The notes beneath the pieces are model-generated. The model saw only the letters and a program-made list of their open reading frames with translations, was not told the DNA's origin and searched no databases. Source: Armatimonadota bacterium (GTDB taxonomy: Bacteria; Armatimonadota; DTGP01; JAHWJO01). From it: a stretch of 9,787 nt of DNA. Within the stretch, counting starts at the first letter, position 1. The number at the start of each line of letters is the position of its first letter. The position numbers were made by a program, and so were the translations under genes. Positions 6,301 to 9,787 of this stretch are shown here, piece after piece. The stretch lies in the NCBI GenBank assembly GCA_019348365.1, contig JAHWJO010000135.1, positions 1 through 9,787 on the forward strand, in the 5' to 3' direction.

Positions 6301-8213
6301 CGGATGCTGAGCATGAGCAGCCGCGCTTCGGCCTGGGCAGTATTCGAGAGCGGGACGTGGACGGCCATCTGGTCGCCGTCGAAGTCCGCGCCGAACGCCG
6401 CGCAGACGAGCGGGTGGAGCTGAATCGCCTTGCCGTCCACCAGCACCGGCTCGAACGCCTGGATGCCGAGGCGGTGCAGGGTGGGGGCTCGGTTGAGCAG
6501 CACCGGATGGTCCTGAATCACCTCTTCGAGAGCGTCCCAGACCTGCGGCTCGCGGTCAGCGCGGTCGAGCATCCGCTTCGCGGTCTTGATGGAGTGGGTG
6601 TAGTTCTTCTCCACGAGGGTCCGCATGACGAACGGCTTGAACAGCTCCAGCGCCATCTCTTTGGGGAGGCCGCACTGGTGGAGCTTTAATTTGGGGCCGA
6701 CGACGATGACGCTGCGCCCGGAGTAGTCCACACGCTTGCCGAGCAGGTTCTTGCGGAACCGGCCTTCCTTCCCCTTGAGCATGTCGGAAAGGGAGCGCAG
6801 CGGGCGATTGTTGCTGCCCACCACGGGTCGGCTGCGCCGTCCGTTGTCGATCAGCGCGTCCACGGCCTCCTGCAACAGCCTTTTTTCGTGGTTGATGATC
6901 GACTCGGGGGCGCGGATCTCGGTGATCTTCTTCAGCCGGTTGTTCCGGTTGATGATCCGCCGGTACAGGTCGTTGAGGTCGGAAGTCGCGAACCGGCCCC
7001 CGTCGAGCTGCACCATCGGGCGCAGGTCCGGCGGGATGACCGTCACCACGTCGAGGATCATCCACTCGGGGCGGGTCTTGCTCTTCAGGAACGCCTCGAC
7101 GACTTCGAGCCGTTTGATCGAGCGGATGCGGCGCGGCCCCGTGGTCCCGCTGATCTCGGTGCGGAGCTGGCGGGAAAGCTCTTCCAAGTCGATCTCCTGG
7201 AGGACTTCCTTGATCGCCGCCGCGCCGAGACCCGCCCGGACCATGCTGCGGAAATCGCGACCCAGCCGGCGAGTGGCGACTTCGAGGATGCGCTCCACGC
7301 CGCGCCACTCTTCTTCGGTGATCAGTTCGCGCTTCTGAATCTCGGAGAGCCGCTTGAGGGAGGCTTCGAGCTCGCCCACGCGCTCCTCGACATCCTTCCC
7401 CTCGTGCCGGATCATCTCCAGCACGCTGGGGCCTCCAACATCGAAGTCCTCTTCTGCTTCTTCCTCTTCTTCCTCGACGGCGTCTTCGGTCCCAGTGTCT
7501 TCTACGACATCTTCCGTAGAATCCTCGGCGGTCTCCTCGTCCGCATCCGCGACGACGGTCGCATCCTCGACCTCTTCGGGGAGGACGGCGGCGGTTTCTG
7601 CGTCATCATCGCCGTCCGCATCCTCCTCGTCCGCATCCTCCTCGTCCTCCACGAGCTCGTCATCCACCTCGCCAGGGAGAAGCGGCACGGGTTCGAGAAT
7701 GTCTTCCGGGAATTCCGGGGCGTTGCGGAGCTCGGCGATCTCGGCGTGGACGGCCGATTCGATCTCCGCGAATTCCTCGCCAATGCGGCGGCGGTCGATC
7801 TGGGTGACGATGTAGCTCCCGAAGTAGATGACCTTCTCCAGCGGGCGCGGGGAGATGTCGAGCAGGAGCGCCATCGGGCTGGGCACGCCCTTGAGGTACC
7901 AGATGTGCGAGACCGGCGCAGCGAGCTCGATGTGGCCCATCCGCTGCCGCCGCACGGTGGACTTGGTGACTTCCACGCCGCAGCGGTCGCAGATGACGCC
8001 CTTGAACTTCACTTTCTTGTAGCGCCCGCAGTGGCACTCCCAGTCCCGGACCGGCCCGAAGATCCGCTCGCAGAAGAGGCCGTCCCGTTCCGGCTTGAAG
8101 GTGCGGTAGTTGATGGTTTCCGGCTTCTTGACTTCACCGCTCGACCATGTCCGCATCTGGTCGGGCGCCGCCAGACTGATCCGAATTTTGTTGAAATTAC
8201 TGGCTTCCGCCAT
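3306..8213 (-). CDS. rpoC: DNA-directed RNA polymerase subunit beta', long form (1635 aa)
   Basis: Largest catalytic subunit of RNA polymerase. Seen in order: N-terminal zinc ribbon (C60, C62, C75, C78); an acidic insert (182-258); clamp and rudder region with RPEWMILDVV and NRNNRLKK; LLNRAPTLHRLGIQAFEP; the catalytic loop GADFDGDQMAVH with the Mg-binding D610, D612, D614; a cysteine-containing loop (706-774); bridge-helix region with SGARGSRVQLRQLSGMRGLM; second zinc site (C1041, C1115, C1122, C1125); trigger loop TQLTMRTFHTGG with M1159, R1160, H1163; then SINDKHIEVIVRQMLRK-type and ASLATDSFLSAASFQ C-terminal motifs and an acidic tail. The usual length is about 1200-1500, so insertions account for the excess. 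ATG 8213 follows a GAGAGGA ribosome site at 8225-8231. Oddity: Gly608 replaces the near-invariant Asn of the catalytic loop. It lies 127 bp downstream of rpoB on the same strand. Confidence 0.98.
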   Translation of the reverse strand: MAEASNFNKIRISLAAPDQMRTWSSGEVKKPETINYRTFKPERDGLFCERIFGPVRDWECHCGRYKKVKFKGVICDRCGVEVTKSTVRRQRMGHIELAAPVSHIWYLKGVPSPMALLLDISPRPLEKVIYFGSYIVTQIDRRRIGEEFAEIESAVHAEIAELRNAPEFPEDILEPVPLLPGEVDDELVEDEEDADEEDADGDDDAETAAVLPEEVEDATVVADADEETAEDSTEDVVEDTGTEDAVEEEEEEAEEDFDVGGPSVLEMIRHEGKDVEERVGELEASLKRLSEIQKRELITEEEWRGVERILEVATRRLGRDFRSMVRAGLGAAAIKEVLQEIDLEELSRQLRTEISGTTGPRRIRSIKRLEVVEAFLKSKTRPEWMILDVVTVIPPDLRPMVQLDGGRFATSDLNDLYRRIINRNNRLKKITEIRAPESIINHEKRLLQEAVDALIDNGRRSRPVVGSNNRPLRSLSDMLKGKEGRFRKNLLGKRVDYSGRSVIVVGPKLKLHQCGLPKEMALELFKPFVMRTLVEKNYTHSIKTAKRMLDRADREPQVWDALEEVIQDHPVLLNRAPTLHRLGIQAFEPVLVDGKAIQLHPLVCAAFGADFDGDQMAVHVPLSNTAQAEARLLMLSIRNLFRPSDGSPVVAPKQDMVLGAFYLTQENPDVKGAGLMFGNIQEALLAYETRKIHLHAPVKVSVEGRSCGVCGYFRPGTDRPEACTNPRPLTPDQRERLVAFTGEDSANGADGANGAESPNVDNESSAGSLVDVRCTAPGSSYGDLERQWIETTIGRLLMNQLFPDDANRLAVDGRPVPYYERSPDVFVNDQVNSKRLGQLIAEWYEQNAFARGSGWDATVKMLDEMKDFGFRYATQSGITVSVTDMEVPEERNEIVNRTQSEVDKQNRAYRRGLISQGEREQKVLRLWTDAADQVTDAIVEHMDELNPVNMIVGSGARGSRVQLRQLSGMRGLMSDPFGKMIEDLPIKSNFHEGLNVLEYFISTHGQRKGLADTALRTADAGYLTRRLVDVAQDVIVREHDCGTSEGVFVEEIEEGGDTIEPLADRLSGRVTIEDVLHPETGGVIIPANTYISSRAAEWVESVGVKRVGIRSPFTCSLSKGICSLCYGMDMGRHHLVEVGTAVGIIAAQSIGEPGTQLTMRTFHTGGVAGKSIAGVAGVKRRRQETLKELHEDARRGIVSLGSASAEREKNKAIQAMLKVLEDQVQGLLRVVELVEARRPKGQAIITELPGVVEAIEEKGGLPQVIIRSELDVNPDRTDNLVGYQLAEHLWAGATPPEGLRDQVNPETGEIVEDPNIPAPAIPEGTDITDKIGRQIRELGYTRVPVRRSYLVPYRGASKDEQGRIISAGRIRVGQQVQAGDRLTEGPLDPQKVLELQGLRGVQEYMVREIQSVYRGQSVDINDKHIEVIVRQMLRKRRILEPGDTEFLPGAVLDKWDFEAANRRVENMDPPGRAARAEPLLLGITEASLATDSFLSAASFQKTTKVLAEAAIRGKEDSLIGLKENVIIGRLIPAGTGLAMYAKSLAEEEAAAVDIPLKEIDEERDQEIADLLRSELGATDITDLGDLSDFLGQTTDLSGSDAEEANLLSDLLSGDDGEDEPFGQLGSDGDAGTEES
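4545..4706 (-). other. Charged helical insertion in the beta' trigger loop (residues 1170-1223)
   Basis: Between TMRTFHTGGVAG and QGLLRVVELVEARRP, where Thermus has about five residues, beta' has about 54. They are rich in Lys, Arg, Glu and Leu in a helix-like pattern (for example RRRQETLKELHEDARR). E. coli carries its much larger SI3 at this same point. SI3 affects trigger-loop folding and pausing; any similar role here is inference. Confidence 0.7.
5892..6096 (-). other. Four-cysteine loop insertion in beta' (residues 707-774)
   Basis: After the active-site domain, beta' has C707-x2-C710-x12-C723-x50-C774 with a Gly/Asn/Ala-rich stretch between the third and fourth Cys. E. coli and Thermus have no such cysteine set in this region. 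The first three cysteines look like part of a metal-binding knuckle, with C774 as a possible fourth ligand. Metal binding is inferred. Confidence 0.5.
5953..5988. repeat. 18-bp tandem duplication within rpoC
   Basis: Two adjacent 18-bp units, each starting CCGTTTGCAC on + (5953 and 5971), with some divergence at their ends. On the coding strand they encode the repeated NGA-containing hexapeptide in the linker of the cysteine loop, and probably arose by slippage. Confidence 0.6.
6366..6395 (-). other. Catalytic Mg loop of beta' with Gly in place of Asn
   Basis: The codons read F607, G608, A609, D610, F611, D612, G613, D614, Q615, M616. The three metal-binding aspartates are present. G608 (codon GGC, + bases 6390-6392) sits where E. 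coli has Asn458. A change from AAC or AAT needs at least two base substitutions, so a single sequencing error would not explain it. Confidence 0.9.
7440..7670 (-). other. Acidic low-complexity insertion in beta' (residues 182-258)
   Basis: Of 77 residues, 44 are Asp or Glu, and there is no Lys or Arg between residues 164 and 268. It lies after the zinc-ribbon and IVTQIDRRR segment, where Thermus and relatives carry a folded insertion in the clamp region. Almost certainly disordered and on the enzyme surface. Confidence 0.8.
7614..7650. repeat. 15-bp tandem repeat in the acidic insert of rpoC
   Basis: GTCCGCATCCTCCTC occurs at 7614-7628 and again at 7629-7643, followed by a partial third copy. 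On the coding strand each unit encodes EEDAD, so the acidic block appears to have grown by in-frame slippage. Confidence 0.7.
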
Positions 8214-8224
8214 GGGTGTATCTA

Positions 8225-8231
8225 TCCTCTC
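8225..8231 (-). promoter_or_regulatory. rpoC: Ribosome binding site of rpoC
   Basis: GAGAGGA on the minus strand, 11 nt before ATG 8213. It lies just beyond the base of the intergenic hairpin, so it stays single-stranded when the hairpin forms. Confidence 0.6.
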
Positions 8232-8237
8232 ACCAGA

Positions 8238-8333
8238 CCAGGGATCAGGGATCAGGGGTCAGTAGGGTATCGGCGCAACAGAATTGCTCTGTCATCCCGA
8301 AAAGCCCCCCTGATCCCCGACCCCTGGACCCTG
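8238..8333. repeat. Facing heptad-repeat arrays between rpoB and rpoC
   Basis: On + the left array (8238-8262) repeats GGGATCA, GGGATCA, GGGGTCA. The right array (8307-8333) repeats the inverse in the same 7-bp register (CCCCTGA, TCCCCGA, CCCCTGG, then ACCCTGA). In the rpoB-to-rpoC RNA the arms (8333-8310 with 8239-8262) pair over 24 positions with three mismatches and two G-U pairs, enclosing a 47-nt loop. The G-U pairs would be A-C in the opposite strand's RNA, so folding favours the rpoBC transcript. No T-run follows, so it is not a standard terminator. It may be a processing site or stabiliser between the two cistrons. Confidence 0.65.
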
Positions 8334-8340
8334 AAGTTGT

Positions 8341-9787
<1,447 letters not shown>

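Noticed and set aside
5097..6689. 530-codon open frame on + opposite rpoC
   Set aside because: Antisense shadow of beta' active-site and bridge-helix regions; no domain, no plausible ribosome site.
7440..7670. Frameshift or assembly error in the acidic part of rpoC
   Set aside because: The reading frame is continuous with normal beta' sequence on both sides, and the acidic units repeat in multiples of three.
8214..8340. Separate promoter for rpoC
   Set aside because: No -35/-10 pair with acceptable spacing was seen in the gap; co-transcription with rpoB is the simpler reading.

Overview
The window is GC-rich bacterial chromosome holding core information-processing genes. From left to right it carries: the 3' part of valS on +; a small, visibly AT-richer membrane-anchored hypothetical gene on +; then, all on the minus strand, a stand-alone 23S rRNA methyltransferase of the RlmK type, a tRNA-Thr(CGT) gene with its own promoter and terminator, a complete and unusually long rpoC (1635 codons), and the C-terminal part of rpoB, which runs off the right edge. 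No mobile element, CRISPR array, toxin-antitoxin or defence system is visible.

Nothing fixes the lineage. The ValRS active-site region, the Zn-containing beta' N-terminus and the many lineage-specific insertions in beta and beta' suggest a deep-branching high-GC bacterium (an Armatimonadota- or Chloroflexota-like group is a weak guess). Beta' carries at least three insertions compared with E. coli or Thermus: a 77-residue acidic block near the N-terminus, a Gly/Asn/Ala-rich loop with four cysteines after the active-site domain, and a roughly 50-residue charged helical insert in the trigger loop at the site used by E. coli SI3. Beta has a CxxC loop at the site of E. coli betaSI2 and a second long insertion further on.

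Two observations stand out. First, the catalytic Mg loop of beta' reads F-G-A-D-F-D-G-D instead of F/Y-N-A-D-F-D-G-D, so the near-invariant Asn (E. coli Asn458, involved in recognising the NTP sugar) is Gly608. Second, two intergenic regions, tRNA-Thr/rlmK and rpoB/rpoC, share an architecture of arrays of degenerate 7-bp direct repeats facing an inverted copy, forming a 24-29 bp stem. The heptad differs between them (GTTTCNG-like and TCAGGGR-like). The first ends in a T6 run and so works as a tRNA terminator placed directly against the rlmK start codon. The second lies between rpoB and rpoC and would fold in the mRNA.

How the parts fit: rpoB and rpoC encode the two large RNA polymerase subunits and are probably co-transcribed. 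The rpoC transcript probably ends at the hairpin at 3241-3277. The tRNA-Thr unit starts at a promoter just inside that boundary. The rlmK-like gene and the + strand hypothetical gene converge with 10 bp between their stop codons.
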